A stretch of DNA of 64,000 bases from Oryza sativa Japonica Group (GCF_034140825.1 NC_089038.1:24581501-24645500); one strand, 5' to 3'; counted from the first letter of the stretch, positions 11,801-23,961 are shown. The notes: generated by a model not told the origin, from the letters alone. Numbers and translations are program-made.

Positions 11801-13044
11801 TGCTCATGGCTGCCATGTCCAAGAAGGCCAAGAAGGCGCAGGTGCAGGGGAGCCAGCTCGCCAGCGAGGCCGTGGTGAACCACCGGACGATCACCGCGTT
11901 CTCGTCGCAGCGGCGGATGCTCCGCCTGTACGAGGCCGCGCAACAAGGCCCCAAGAAGGACAACGTGGCGCACTCGTGGTTCTCCGGCTTCTGCCTGTGC
12001 CTGTGCCAGTTCAGCAACACCGGCAGCATGGCGGTCGCTCTCTGGTACGGAGGCAAGCTCATGGCCAAGGGGCTCATCACTCCCACGCACCTGTTCCAGG
12101 TGTTCTTCATGCTCATGACCATGGGAAGGGTCATCGCCGACGCCGGGAGCTTGACGTCGGACTTGGCGCAAGGCGGCGACGCGGTGCGCTCCGTCCTCGA
12201 CACGCTGGACCGTGAACCGACGATCAAGGACGACGACAACGACAACGAGAGGAAGAAGAAGAAACGGAAGGAGATAAAAGGCGCGATCGAGTTCAAGAAC
12301 GTGCACTTCAGCTACCCGACGCGGCCGGAGGTGGCCGTGCTCGCCGGATTCAGCCTCGAGATCGGCGCGGGGAAGACGGTGGCGCTCGTCGGGCCGAGCG
12401 GGTCCGGCAAGTCGACGGTGATCGGGCTGATCGAGCGGTTCTACGACGCGCAGAGGGGCTCGGTCCTGGTCGACGGCGAGGACATCAGGAGCTACAGCCT
12501 TGCACGCCTCCGGTCGCAGGTGGCGCTCGTCAGCCAGGAGCCGACGCTCTTCTCCGGGACGATACGCGACAACATAGCGTACGGCGCCGCCGAAGAGCAC
12601 GCCACCGAGGACGAGGTGGCCCGCGCCGCGGCGCTCGCCAACGCCCACGGGTTCATCAGCGCCATGGAGCGCGGGTACGACACGCGCGTCGGGGAGCGCG
12701 GCGCGCAGCTGTCGGGGGGGCAGAGGCAGCGGATCGCGCTGGCGCGGGCGGTGCTGAAGGACGCGAGGATCCTGCTGCTGGACGAGGCGACAAGCGCGCT
12801 GGACGCCGCGTCGGAGAGGCTGGTGCAGGACGCCGTGGACCGGATGCTGCGGGGGAGGACGTGCGTCGTGGTGGCGCACCGCCTCTCGACGGTGGAGAAG
12901 TCCGACACGATCGCGGTGGTGAAGGACGGGAGGGTGGCGGAGAGAGGGAGGCACCACGAGCTCCTCGCCGTCGGCCGCGCCGGGACGTACTACAACCTGA
13001 TCAAGCTCCAGCACGGCAGATCGCCGTGCCTTAGTCCCATGTGA
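8852..13044 (+). CDS. ABCB/MDR-type full ABC transporter
   Basis: Five exons: 8852-9067, 9150-9204, 9327-9999, 10092-10632 and 10714-13044. They join in frame to 1271 residues, the usual length of a plant full-size ABCB (P-glycoprotein) exporter. The order is membrane domain 1 (about 20-320), nucleotide-binding domain 1, membrane domain 2 (about 660-970), nucleotide-binding domain 2. Domain 1 shows Walker A GGSGSGKST (about 399-407), LSGGQKQR (about 503) and LLDEATSALD, then VAHRLST. Domain 2 shows GPSGSGKST (about 1055), LSGGQRQR (about 1161), LLDEATSALD and VAHRLST. All ATPase residues look intact, so it should be active. Substrates of this family include auxin, metabolites and xenobiotics; which applies here cannot be read from sequence. 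It probably sits in the plasma membrane. It has no ABC neighbour in the window. Confidence 0.93.
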
Positions 13045-13386
13045 AGTGATGGCGTAGTCCACCACACGAATCATTGCGTTGCATACATGGTCGAGCAATG
13101 GAACGGTTGAATGGATCAATATAAGCAAAATTCATGCTAGGATGATCCAGTTTATAATCATGCAAAACTACGACTGAGAATATAGAACGAGTATAACTTT
13201 GTATTAATTCATCATGAATTTCTAATTTTAAATTTAGCAGCACTAATCAAATAATTTTTTTCTTTCTATATACATAAATCTAAAGCTACATGAAAAATCT
13301 GTAGCTCCAAATCTAACGAAAAATCAATATACAAATTTGTACCGTGAACTGAACGAGAGATGCGCCAGTGACCCGTCGTAATCAAA

Positions 13387-14436
13387 CTAGGAGTGGCCGG
13401 TCAAAGCCGATCGGACGGATGCGGCGGCCCAGCTTCCGGCGTCCCGAACGAACGCGACCATGGCCTCGCTCTCCGCGATCACCACCCTGTCAGTCCCGGT
13501 CCTCGTGATCGGCGGGACGATGAGCCAGAACCCCGTCGCTAGGATGAACGCCAGCGTCAGGGCGGTCGCAACGGCGCGCGGCGGCCGCGGCCACCCCTTG
13601 TGCGCAGCAAACCACCCCTCCGCCACCGCGCACGCCCCGTGCAGCGCGAAGAACGCGGTCGGCTCCCCCGTCGGCGGCCGCAGCGTGGCGTAGTAGATCA
13701 CCGCCTCGTGCATGATCCCCGAGACGAGGAACGCCGCGAGCACCCCCGCGGCGACGCCGGCGACGCCGCCGCCTACGCGCGCGCGCACGGGGCGGCTCAC
13801 GCACTGGCGGAGCAGCGCGGGCACCGACAGGTTCCACCGCCTGCCCCAGAACTCCCGCAGGCTCGCCGACAGGTAGGGCCGGTCGAACTGCGGCTCTAAG
13901 TCCATCCCCATCACCGCGCGCGCCGCCGCCGCGGCGAACGCCAGGACGAGCTCCAGCGCGAGGTAGACGTGCAGCGAGTACAGCATCAGCAGGACGTACT
14001 CGTTCATCCGCTCCTTGTGGGGGTAGACCGACACGATGGTGGCGAGCAGCGCGGCCATCACGGCGGAGGTGACGAGGCCAAGGCCCGGGCGCGGGGCGTT
14101 CTCGGAATCGCGCTGCGCGCGTCGCCTGACGGGCAAGGAGGCGATGGCGACGAAGGCGGGCAGCGGGAGGGACGTGTCGAGCGGGCCATGCCCCGAGGCA
14201 AGGAGCAGCAGCTTGAACTCCGCGAGCCATCCGAGGAAGAACCCGGAGGTGACGCGGAGATGGAGCGCGCGGAACGCGAGCGGGATGACGGGGAGGACGG
14301 CGAGCAGCGGCACGAACGCGGCGAGGCGGGGCAGGCCAGGGCGGAGGCGGCGCGCCACGAAGCGAACGTACGACATGGCCGCGGCCACCGCGGCAACGAC
14401 GGCCAACAGGCTGCGCAGGTCGCCGCCGGCCATCAT
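13387..14436 (-). CDS. Wax synthase-like MBOAT acyltransferase, copy 1
   Basis: Single exon of 349 residues. The sequence is strongly hydrophobic, with several membrane helices (about 10-20, 38-58, 120-138, 150-172, 228-246, 290-310). The family signature EFWGRRWN lies at about 195-202, and SGIMHE at 239-244 contains the probable catalytic His243. Plant wax synthases of this group (long-chain-alcohol O-fatty-acyltransferases) join fatty alcohols to acyl-CoA in the endoplasmic reticulum to make wax esters; many paralogues exist and few are tested, so the substrate is inferred. Two adjacent ATGs, 14436 and 14433, are possible; the paralogue starts at MAGGDLRSL, favouring either. An in-frame ATG at 14511 would add an unrelated leader. 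It is a tandem duplicate of 16298-17335 on the same strand. Confidence 0.88.
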   Translation of the reverse strand: MMAGGDLRSLLAVVAAVAAAMSYVRFVARRLRPGLPRLAAFVPLLAVLPVIPLAFRALHLRVTSGFFLGWLAEFKLLLLASGHGPLDTSLPLPAFVAIASLPVRRRAQRDSENAPRPGLGLVTSAVMAALLATIVSVYPHKERMNEYVLLMLYSLHVYLALELVLAFAAAAARAVMGMDLEPQFDRPYLSASLREFWGRRWNLSVPALLRQCVSRPVRARVGGGVAGVAAGVLAAFLVSGIMHEAVIYYATLRPPTGEPTAFFALHGACAVAEGWFAAHKGWPRPPRAVATALTLAFILATGFWLIVPPITRTGTDRVVIAESEAMVAFVRDAGSWAAASVRSALTGHS

Positions 14437-15325
14437 CGGGGTCCGGTCGATGGGGCGCGACGGAAAGAACAGATTGGCACGAGACGGGGAATTGCTGAAT
14501 TTGCCAATCAACTCGTCAAGTTTTCTTTGATAAATTGGGCGCTCGCCGAGTCGCCGTGGAACAAATTAAAGCATCCCGGTGATGCAAACCATGGGCCGAT
14601 GGTACAATCCACTGCTCACTACAGCCCATGTTATCAAGCGAACAAAATGTGCTGCAGTGTTTAACTCCGTTCTCTCACTTGAAAGTGATATATTCTTTCT
14701 CCATGGCGTCACCGCCAAATCCAAGTGCCGCCGGTGGATATCACTGTAGTCCGTTGGTAACAGAAAACCAGAGTTATTCGCGATCCAAGTCGCCCTCAAC
14801 AGAATGGGGTTTGGTCCGAAATCGCTATCCGGCTCATGAAACGCACTACCATCATTCTCAGTTCACATGCTCGGTACCAAAATTATTTAGACAAATTTTA
14901 TTACAGGATAGTGGGACTTTATGGTTTTAGTTTTTTGAACACTGCAAAAGTTGATCTTTAGCGAGAGATACCTATAAAATGTAGCTATTTGTTATTATAC
15001 ACCATAACCACCAACATATACTCAATCCATTCAAGTTTGATCAGCATATTTGGTCTATGCACCGAGACCAAGAGGAGAGCACAACTGTAAAACTCATTAG
15101 CTCTGTATGGAGATATGGGAGAAAAACAATACTCCCACGTCTTGGTCTGAAAATGGTTGGATGTAGATACGGAAGCCTTAGATGTAGGCAAACTCTTGTA
15201 AAAGTTAAATAATGACTCAAATTAGAATTACAATTCTGAAATCTAAGGGCCTAAAATTTTACGTTTGGCACAGAGCCTCCAAACAATTCTCCCATATGGC
15301 CCTGGTTGCACAGGGGATTGCTAGT

Positions 15326-15339
15326 TGGCGCGCGCGCCA
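15326..15339. repeat. Perfect GC palindrome TGGCGCGCGCGCCA
   Basis: A 14-base perfect palindrome next to CTAG (15321-15324), at the edge of the AT-rich minisatellite block. A GC hairpin followed by CTAG resembles a Helitron 3' end on the minus strand, but the base after CTAG is C rather than the expected T, so this is only suggestive. Confidence 0.35.
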
Positions 15340-15477
15340 GCTGCTCCCGGGCCTCCCGGCCCATCAGCCATTTTTTCTTTTTTTTTCGCGATTTGTTTTT
15401 TCCTTTTCTTTTGCGTTTTTTTCGTTTTTTTCTGATTACTTTTTTTTAATCTTTAGCACACTTATTTTTTTCAAAAA

Positions 15478-15922
15478 TGTTTTGAGTTGGGAAGTTTTTA
15501 AATTTTAACTTGAAAATTTTTAAATCTGATTTGAAAGTTTTCGAATCTCGAGTTGAAAGTTTTCGAATTTGAGTGGAAAGTTTTCGAATCTGAGTCGAAA
15601 ATTTTCAAATTTGAGTTGAAAATTTTCGAATCGGAGTCAAAAGTTTTCAAATCTCAAGTTGAAAGTTTTTAAATCTGAGTCGAAAGTTTTCATTTTTTTC
15701 AAATCTTAATTTTAAAATTTTTCAAATTTGAACTTGAAAGTTTTCAGATCTCGAGTTGAAAGTTTTCAAATCTGAGTTGAAAGTTTTTAAATATGAGTTG
15801 AAAGTTTTCAAAATTTGTCTTACACATTTAAATTTCGAGTTGAAAATTTTCAAATTGAGTTTTGAAAGTTTTTAAAATTTGACTTCAAAAGTTTTCAAAT
15901 CTAACTTGAAAGTTTTCAATCG
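15478..15922. repeat. Minisatellite, about 21-bp unit
   Basis: About twenty degenerate head-to-tail copies of a unit like GAGTTGAAAGTTTTCAAATCT, varying at the CTC/CTG/TTG and TTCAAA/TTCGAA positions. The block lies between the two wax synthase-like genes, downstream of the second copy. Confidence 0.9.
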
Positions 15923-16297
15923 GTTAGTAGAAAAAATCTTCCGGAAAAAAGAAAATCATATCTTAATTACCGTTATTATCTACTAACCACTTAGTTAATT
16001 AGGCTAAATTATTGGAAACACTCGCCGCCAACGGGCACGCCCGCGTTAGCTTTTCCGGGTTGCACGCGTGATCTTATTAACAAGCGAACAGACAAACATG
16101 CACTGGGATCCCTTCCTTAAAATGGATCCAATACAAACATGTCAGAGAATCAGGACAACATAGGATGAATAGGGGACCCCATGACAGACACCAGTTGTCT
16201 GATCCACTCTCTTGCTGGAGTATTCGTAGAGTTGGATTTTGATGGGGAGATGGACCCATCATATCAAACTACTACTACAGTACGCGCGAGCGGCCGG

Positions 16298-17335
16298 TCA
16301 AAGAAGACTCAAAGCCGAGTGGACGGAGGCGGCCGCCCAGATGCCGGTGTCCCGCACGAACGCGACGACCGCCTCGCTCTCGGCGATCACCACCTTGTCG
16401 GCGCCGGCCCTCGTGATCGGCGGGAAGAAGAGCCAGAACCCCGTGGACATGACGAGCGCCAGCGTCAGCGCGGTCGCGACGGGGCGCGGCGGCCGCGGCC
16501 ACCCCTCGCGCGCCGCCCACCACCCCTCCGCCACGGCGAGCGCCCCGTGCAGCGTGAAGAACGCGGTCGCCTCCCCCGTCGGCGGCCGCAGCGTGATGTA
16601 GTAGAACATCAGCTCGTGCATGACGCCCGAGACGAAGAACGCGGCGAGGACCCCCGCCGCGAAGCCGGCGGCTCCCTCGCCGACGCGCGCGCGCACGGGG
16701 TGGCTGACGCACGGGCGGAGCACCGCCGGCACCGAGAGGTTCCACCTCCGTCCCCAGAAGTCCCGCAGGTGCGCTGACAGGTAGGGCCTGTCGAACTGCG
16801 GCTCCAGATCCATCCCCATCACCGCGCGCACCGCCGCCGCCGCGCACGCCAGGACGAGCTCCAGCGCGAGGTACACGTGCAGCGAGTAGAGGACGAGCAG
16901 GGCGTACGGGTTCATCCGCTCCTTGTACCGGTACAGCGACACGATGGCCGCGAGCAGGGCGGCCATCACGGCGGAGGTCACGGGGCCAAGGCCGGATCCC
17001 GCGGCGTTCTTGGTGGGATCACGCTGCCTGACGGGGAAGGTGGCGATGGCGACGAAGGCGGGGAGCGGGAGGGACGGGTCGAGCGGGCCCTGCCCCGAGG
17101 CGAGGAGCAGCAGCTTGAACTCCGCGAGCCAGGCGAGGAAGAACCCTGAGATGGCGCGCGGGTGGAGCGCGCGGAAGGCGAGCGGGAGGAACGGGAGGAC
17201 GGCGAGCACCGGGACGAACGCGGCGAGGCGGGGCAGGCCGGGGCGGAGGCGGCGCGCGGCGAAGCGGGCGCACCACATGGCCGCGGTCACCGCGGCGCAC
17301 ACGGCGACGAGGCTGCGCAGGTCGCCGCCGGCCAT
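16298..17335 (-). CDS. Wax synthase-like MBOAT acyltransferase, copy 2
   Basis: Single exon of 345 residues starting MAGGDLRSL and alignable along its whole length with the copy at 13387-14436. It keeps the FWGRRWN signature (about residue 192) and the catalytic-type SGVMHE motif with its histidine (about 239). Differences concentrate in the loop after residue 100, where this copy is a few residues shorter, and around the histidine (MHELMFYY here, MHEAVIYY in copy 1), which could alter substrate choice. The expected role is wax ester formation in the endoplasmic reticulum membrane, inferred from family. Both copies look intact with no early stop. Confidence 0.88.
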   Translation of the reverse strand: MAGGDLRSLVAVCAAVTAAMWCARFAARRLRPGLPRLAAFVPVLAVLPFLPLAFRALHPRAISGFFLAWLAEFKLLLLASGQGPLDPSLPLPAFVAIATFPVRQRDPTKNAAGSGLGPVTSAVMAALLAAIVSLYRYKERMNPYALLVLYSLHVYLALELVLACAAAAVRAVMGMDLEPQFDRPYLSAHLRDFWGRRWNLSVPAVLRPCVSHPVRARVGEGAAGFAAGVLAAFFVSGVMHELMFYYITLRPPTGEATAFFTLHGALAVAEGWWAAREGWPRPPRPVATALTLALVMSTGFWLFFPPITRAGADKVVIAESEAVVAFVRDTGIWAAASVHSALSLL

Positions 17336-17595
17336 CGCTCGCCTGGTTCCGGGGAGCGAGAGCGACTGGACCGTGGACTGGAGAGGAGCGCCGCGCGAGA
17401 TTTGGAGATTTGCCAGTCAAGTTTGGCTATTAAATTCGAGATCAGTACAGTTTGATACCTCGACGAACGTGGCCACTGGTCGTCGCGCGACAAATCGTTC
17501 TACGAACGTTCACCTTTTCACCAGCACACGTGGCTGAAAAAATGTTTGCCAACTACAGTCTGCCTCTGGTCCATCGCCACCTCAATTCGGCTGAC

Positions 17596-17922
17596 GGGCC
17601 CCTTTGAATTGCATGGTAGAAAAAATAAAGGAATAGGAAAAACACATGATTCTGACAGAAATTGAAGTGTAAAACAGATGATCGCAAAACACGGAAAAAC
17701 GCAGGAATCAGATGAGAGAGATAGATTCAAAGAAAATTTTCCAAGAGTTTAGAGCTCTTACTAAATTTCCTTCAAAATCCACATGCAATGTGCCATTCCA
17801 TAGGAATTTCATAGGATTTGGAAAGCTTCAATCCTTTGAATCAAAGGGCCAAATAGAAAAATTTTCTATAGAATTTGAATTCTATGAAATTTCTAAATAA
17901 ATCCTGTGATTCAAATGGCCCT
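17596..17922. mobile_element. Probable MITE with GGGCC..TTTGAAT ends
   Basis: The left end GGGCCCCTTTGAATTGCA and the right end, read inverted, AGGGCCATTTGAATCACAGG are imperfect inverted repeats around an AT-rich body of about 327 bp. The target duplication is not clear, so the superfamily is not assigned. It lies upstream of wax synthase-like copy 2. Confidence 0.5.
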
Positions 17923-18286
17923 ATTTTATGGCTGCTAACTGACTCAACAACCAGCTGAAAATGTACATCATTAGTTAATCCCACAAAAGGAAATAACGCG
18001 TGCGTCGATGATCAGGTAATGAAGCAAATACAGCATAACTATACTGCACCTTGACAAGCAGTGCGTTTATTGTAACACAGATATATATACTCCCACAGTT
18101 TCAAACTTTCAATGGCACAATCGCGTACACCGCGACTTAGAATTTGCAGGTTCCTTTGACGAGTTTACGATACCGGTAGTTATTACTACAGTAAACATGC
18201 ACACCTGCAAATGTGCAATGGAACGCCGGCAAATCGAGCGCACGGTCCGGCGAGTGCCGCTCGGGGCGGCGTCGGCGGCGGCGGCG

Positions 18287-19661
18287 TCAGCCGTAGCAAC
18301 GGATGGGGTCGTTGCAGCTCTTCTTGGCGGACTGGCCGCCCTTCTCGAGGTAGCGCTGGTGGTACTCCTCGGCGGGGTAGAACCTCGTCGCCGGGAGGAT
18401 CTCCGTCACGATCCTCTCCTTCCACTCCTTCTGCTTCTCCGCCAGCGAATCCCGCGCCGCCTTCTCCTGCTCCGCCGTGTAGTAGTAGATGCCCGACCGG
18501 TACTGCGTCCCGACGTCGTTGCCCTGCCATACATTGCGCGTGCATAAGTTCGCCGGGGTTAATTAGCAGGGGTAAAAACCAGGACGATATGCTTAGTTAT
18601 TAGTCTCGTGGAAAACTGATAGCAGCACAGGCTGCACAGCTAGCTGATGAACTCGATCGGCTCAATATATCAGTCTTCACTGACTCACTTCTCAGTTACA
18701 TAATCTGGCATGAAGTTAAATGTTCTTTCCTACTGGTATAGTGGTATTGGGTAGAATTACCACCGGATTGCAGTTTTTGGATAGTAAGGCCAATACTAGC
18801 TTCATGTCAAAATTACTTTCCACAATCATATCAAATGTGATTCTCATTTCACAATGCCAGTAGTTTGATCGCATCTATTTCACACAATTGCGCACTAGTT
18901 TCTTTCTTTCTTTCTTTTTTTGAAAGGAGCCCGCTAGTTTCTTCACAAAAATAAATCTTAGCGAGTTGAGTTTATCTTTCTCTTCCATCAACCGTTGCTG
19001 GGTTCTGGGAGTACCGTACTGCACCAAGAATGGCGTGAAAAATCTCAACGCAACTAATCACGGATGATGGCCACGTAGGTGTGTTTAAAACCGCATATTT
19101 TCTGATCTGTTTAACGGTCCAAAATACTCCCAGTGAGAGACCACAACTTCCGCGGCAGAGCAAAGTCAACACTAAACAAAAACCGAGCCAGGTTCACTGA
19201 ACCTCCTGCGACGCCAGCGAAGAAGTCGCCGCCGCCATCGCCACCGCCCGCCGGCACACGCGTGCGGCGGCGCCGCCGGCGCAGGAGGAATGGCTCCCTA
19301 ATCCCCCTACTACGAGCGAACGACGCGAACGCACCTGTCTGTTGAGCGTGGTGGGGTTGTGCTTGGCCCAGAAGACGTCGAGGAGGACCTCGTAGGGGCA
19401 GGCCTTGGGGTCGTAGTGCACGCGCACCACCTCGGCGTGCCCCGTGCCGCCGCCGCAGACGTCGCGGTAGGTCGGCTCGTGGCGGTGGCCCTGCGAGTAG
19501 CCCACCTCCGTGCGCGCCACGCCCGGGAGACGCTGGTACGTCAGCTCCACGCTCCAGAAGCACCCCGCCGCGAACTGCGCCAGCTCAAGGCCCTCGCCGG
19601 CCGCCGCGTCGGCGTCCGGCCCCAGGGCAGGGTTCGCCGCGCCGGGGTTGGAGTCGGACAT
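18287..19661 (-). CDS. MSRA2-1: Peptide methionine sulfoxide reductase A, copy 1
   Basis: Two exons, 19335-19661 and 18287-18523, with an 811-bp intron, encode 187 residues. The catalytic motif GCFWSVE has Cys34, and the C-terminus CNDPIRCYG has Cys179 and Cys185, which in plant MsrA recycle the catalytic cysteine through disulfides reduced by thioredoxin. MsrA reduces the S-form of methionine sulfoxide in proteins and so repairs oxidative damage. No transit peptide is visible (the N-terminus [14 protein letters not shown] is acidic and short), which suggests the cytosolic MSRA2 type. The symbol is by resemblance to the rice MSRA2 tandem pair and is not verified. It is followed upstream by its tandem copy at 23962-24629. 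Confidence 0.92.
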
Positions 19662-20207
19662 GGCGATGGGCGGGGGAGTCGCGGGCGGCGGTGGCCGATC
19701 TGGCGATCTTGGTTAGGGATTGAGGTGGTGGACTTTTCCCAAGCCTAATTCACCGGAGGGGATTTTAAAGTCTACCAAAATGATATGCTAGCTCCCACTG
19801 AATGGTTGAAATTCGAGACGTGCATAGCCTACGTCCACATATCAGTTCTTCCGACTGTAAACCACGGACAATCCCTGCCGTTAATTTTACGGATTAGGTA
19901 TGGGCCAAAATAATACTGCGTGAATCACATTGATCTGAAAGAATTTTAGTTAAGATCTATACAAAACTATTGCAGTCAACTTTACGAATAAAATTTGATC
20001 ATCCAGCTTGTGAACTTTTGAAACTCAGTACACAAGGTCTCACGCGCTGATCGGTTGATTTGAGAGGTAGGAATGAAGCAATCAAAAATAACTTGGGAGT
20101 AAAACTTCTAAATTTATATCATTTGTGACTTTTACAACAAAATTAAAAAAAAAAGCATATTATCCGTGGAGCTACCAATCTCCTCGTTGAGAAAAGTAAA
20201 CAGATAT

Positions 20208-20584
20208 GAGTAAATTTCACAAAATTACACGTTCTGTGGTCCAAGTTACAGAAAACCACACACTTTGACACTTGACGCTTAAGTACATATGTTTTGTTAG
20301 TGTAGTTTCATAAAATCATACTATCAATGAATGGATTCACCCGTGATATGACGTGGTTGTTCCACTTAGGACAAGAACGTGGCATCCTATTACAAGCCAT
20401 CGCACAAAATCAATAGGATGCCACGTCCTCATCATAGGTGGAACAACCACGTCATCTCACAGGTGAATCCATTCATTGATAGTGTGGTTTTGTCAAATTA
20501 CACTACCAAAATATATGTACTTGAGTGCCAATTGTTAAAATGTTTGTGCTTTTCTGCAACTTGTATCATATGTGAAATTTACTC
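20208..20584. mobile_element. Foldback MITE with long inverted arms
   Basis: Two arms of about 180 bp, 20208-20398 and 20412-20584, are inverted copies of each other; both begin GAGTAAATTTCACA when read inward, and the centre is CAAGCCATCGCACAAAATC. The arms differ at scattered sites and by small indels, so the copy is not very recent. The transcript would form a long hairpin. I cannot define the target duplication. Confidence 0.8.
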
Positions 20585-20997
20585 TACAAATATTGATTAA
20601 CTAGATCTGACCAAAGCTCACACCACGAGCACACAATTGAGAAAATTGAAAACAAAGAAGTTTTTCTTAGCTAACAATAAGAAACACTACGTTGAGTTGT
20701 CAGCTGCCCAATCTCTAGAGAAAAATCAGATATTCAAGAATAACAACTCCTCGATGATGTTTGTGCCCACAACATAACTTCCTGAAGGTGATGACACGAC
20801 GCTCTTCTTACATTTGTGCTAAGCGGTGGAATCTTCCGAATGAAAACCTTGTAGTCTATATGTCTCGAATAGCAATTGTGATATTCAAGATGTCATAATC
20901 TTCTTGAAGCCGTTGCATTGGAAATTCTTTGATGGTGGTGGCATTGCGCCCGTCGGATCGAGTTTGATGGTAATTGTGGTGGTAGGATTTGAGTGAA

Positions 20998-23320
20998 CTA
21001 GTTGATACCCCGCGCGTTGCTGCGGGCATATCATAAAACTTGCAGTGAGTATTATTTGTTAGCGTTACAGGATAGATCAAGCAATTCTTAGCCTAGAACC
21101 ATTAACCTGAGGATTGGATTTCATAAGTTGAGAAGAACGTATGCATATATATAAGTAAATTATCTTCATTAGATTGCAGCAAATTGTAGTGAGGTAATAG
21201 TAATGTATGGTAGAAATAACTAACACGCAATGTCAGAAGCACTAAATCTCATTATTTTTGAAGTCTTGTTCTGTGAGGAAGACATCTATGTGAGGAATTT
21301 TATTCTTCATGTAGGAAACAGTGTGAGTTTGAGTTGACTTGAAATAGGATAGGTCGTCAGCGGCTGATTTCCCTTGGATAGAAACATAAACAGTTGACGA
21401 TTTGGATGCAGTAACGACGGAAATTGCTTGCAGGTAGGTGGTGTGACTAGATTGTGGGTTACAGTTCCTAAAGAAGAATAACAACATTTGAATATGTACA
21501 AATATGTAGAGAATGGAAAGACTACTGTAAGCATGTGAAACAAGAAACTTAAGTATGGCAAATATGTAGATGTAGGAAGTAACACTTCTATTCATATCAT
21601 AGGGGAGAGATTACCTTTTTTCTCCTTGTTCATCCATTTGTGCTGATGATGGAATTATTGTGTGTAGAAGAATTTTTAGGAAGAACAAAGGTATTGTGGT
21701 ACAGGCTTGTGCTCTGGGGGGTGATTCTTATAGTACTTTAGTGGTGTTGGAGGTGGGATTGCACAGATCAGAGGGATATTTTCTTTGAATTTTATTTGAT
21801 TTAGGATCATGTATGATTAAGAATTATATCTCGAGCTATTATTTTGGTGGATAACATATTGATTAGCAATAAATGTTTTATTTGAAATCTGTTTGATTTG
21901 GCAAAGTGTATCAAAAATAATGGCAGTTAAACAATTTTATTTATGTAGTTGTACTTTGCAAATTCAATCATGAGAGACAATGGCAATATATTTTGAAATT
22001 GTTGGAAGACTGCAAATATAGGATGCATGCATGAATTATAATTGCAGCAGGGAATGTTAATGATAGGATTAGAAAAGGAGGGGCACAGACAATATGAACA
22101 ACATATGATGAGGTAAGAAAAACACATACCGATACATGTTATTTGCTCTTAGTCAAATTCTTTGCTTGGAAGCTTATCCGATGGTGCGACAATTTTATCC
22201 GCTGCTATAAAAATCCTCAGATTTTCCCCCGAGTAATGGAACTGATATCCAGAATCTACTAAATAGATAAACACCAATTCATGAAAAACTTTCGCCTTGG
22301 TCCTGGGGAGAGTAAATTTGCAGCCTATGGTCAATAAGTAAAATAGAAGCAATTGACATACATGCACAAAACTGAAATATGATTGCTGAACTAAAAACTA
22401 AAATAACCTTTCATAGTTCAATTCCAGCCATCTGGTGGGTGCAGTCGAAGGATATGGCTGCTTGGTTGGATGGGCTGGGAGAACGGTGAAAGGGAACTAT
22501 GGTTTATTATGGTGGAGAAGGGATCTTAAGAGGCTCATGAAAGTAATAAATTGAATTTACCATGCATTTTGCTAGCCACCTGGTGGCCTAATTGATTGTG
22601 GCCGTTTTTCATGCAATTGCTCAAATTTAAGAGAGGGAAAAGTAAAGGGGAATAGACAGCAGCAACCAAGGGTTCAACAATTTTGTTGCCTGAAATGCTG
22701 ATCTGAACCGATGAATCCATGGTGGCGAACCCGTGGCCCTCCTGAGACGTGCAGGGCGCATGCCAATAGTACACCGCCCTCCCGAACTGGCAGATGGGCC
22801 CATCTGCTGCTAGCACAGTGAGAGGAAGTGCGGAGCCAGCCTGCGGAAGACGGCCACGCACAAGCTGCGCCGCCGTTCTCCTTAGCCACTTGGATGGCCA
22901 CACCGCGGAACCCTAGCTGATAGATGAGACATAGAAGGAGACGCAAGCGAGAAGGGGTGCGGCGCCCCAGACCATGTGTGGTGGCCGCCGGCACCGAGCG
23001 ACAACAGGAGCGGCGCCGCCATCCCGAGCCACCGGCTACCGCGACATGATGTTTCTAGCGATTTTTTTTTCTTTTCTTTGGATGAGCGTTGTTGTGTGGG
23101 AGGAGTGGATAGGGTTGGCATAGCTGGGCCTATGGGAAAAAGGTGTAACGTAACAGAGGCCCATGAGTAGCATGGGCTGGCCCAATACTGTTCAATGTCG
23201 ATCTAACGTCCATCTGGAGACCTACAGACAATCCAACGGCTCGGGAAAAAAAGATGATGTGGCGCAATATGGTGTAAGCTTTATAGCAATAACTCCTCTA
23301 GTGGGTACTAACTATATAGA
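20998..23320 (-). mobile_element. Helitron, probably non-autonomous
   Basis: On the minus strand the element ends CGCGCGGGGTATCAACTAG followed by T: a GC hairpin (CCCGC...GCGGG), a short spacer and CTAG, as expected of a Helitron 3' terminus inserted at A/T. The 5' end is probably the TCTATATAGTTAG start at 23320, but this border is less certain. No Rep/helicase frame is visible, so the element is non-autonomous. It may carry a transduced GC-rich host segment at about 22690-23060 that I do not recognise. It lies in the gap between the two MsrA genes. Confidence 0.6.
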
Positions 23321-23961
23321 AAGAAGGGATGACTGATCTACAACTTGCTTTGTCGACACCAGTTCGTCGACATTGATGTGAGCGAAATTCGATTTACAAA
23401 GGATCGACCACATGTTTTGGACATCCTGCTTTTGTGTTTTGAGGAAAGCAAAGATTATGTACAACGTGTAAGCCATTGGTAGAAACAATGGTTCTACATA
23501 TCTCTAAGAACAACTATAGAGGGATATTTATGTCTTTAAGTGGTATTAATTTCTTAGTTTTTGTTGTTTTTAATTAAGTTATAATTTGGTAATTTCACAG
23601 TTGGTTGTAGCTTCTCTGGAATAAGGACCGAAATAAATTTTATTATAAAAGGATATCATGGTGTGCACATAATGTAGTTTTAAGACTCTCTTGTTCATTG
23701 GATTTGATAAAGCGGACTAACATCTCATTTTGAGAAAACAGGGTTTTGTGTGTTCACGTATTGGGTCGGCGTGTAGGAACGTACACAAAATAGTGTGACC
23801 AAAGGGAGGCTTTATTCTTGGCAACATAGTCTGGTACGATCATATGGCGTATTCCGCAGCGTGGGTGCTGCAGGTTCCTTGACGATACCAATATACTATA
23901 GTTATTTAACATGCACATCCCAGCACACGTGCACGGTCCGCGGCGACGGTGGCGGCGTACG

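Noticed and set aside
11368-13128. 586-residue minus-strand ORF over the ABC transporter
   Set aside because: It is a mirror frame of the last ABCB exon; the plus strand has all ATPase motifs.
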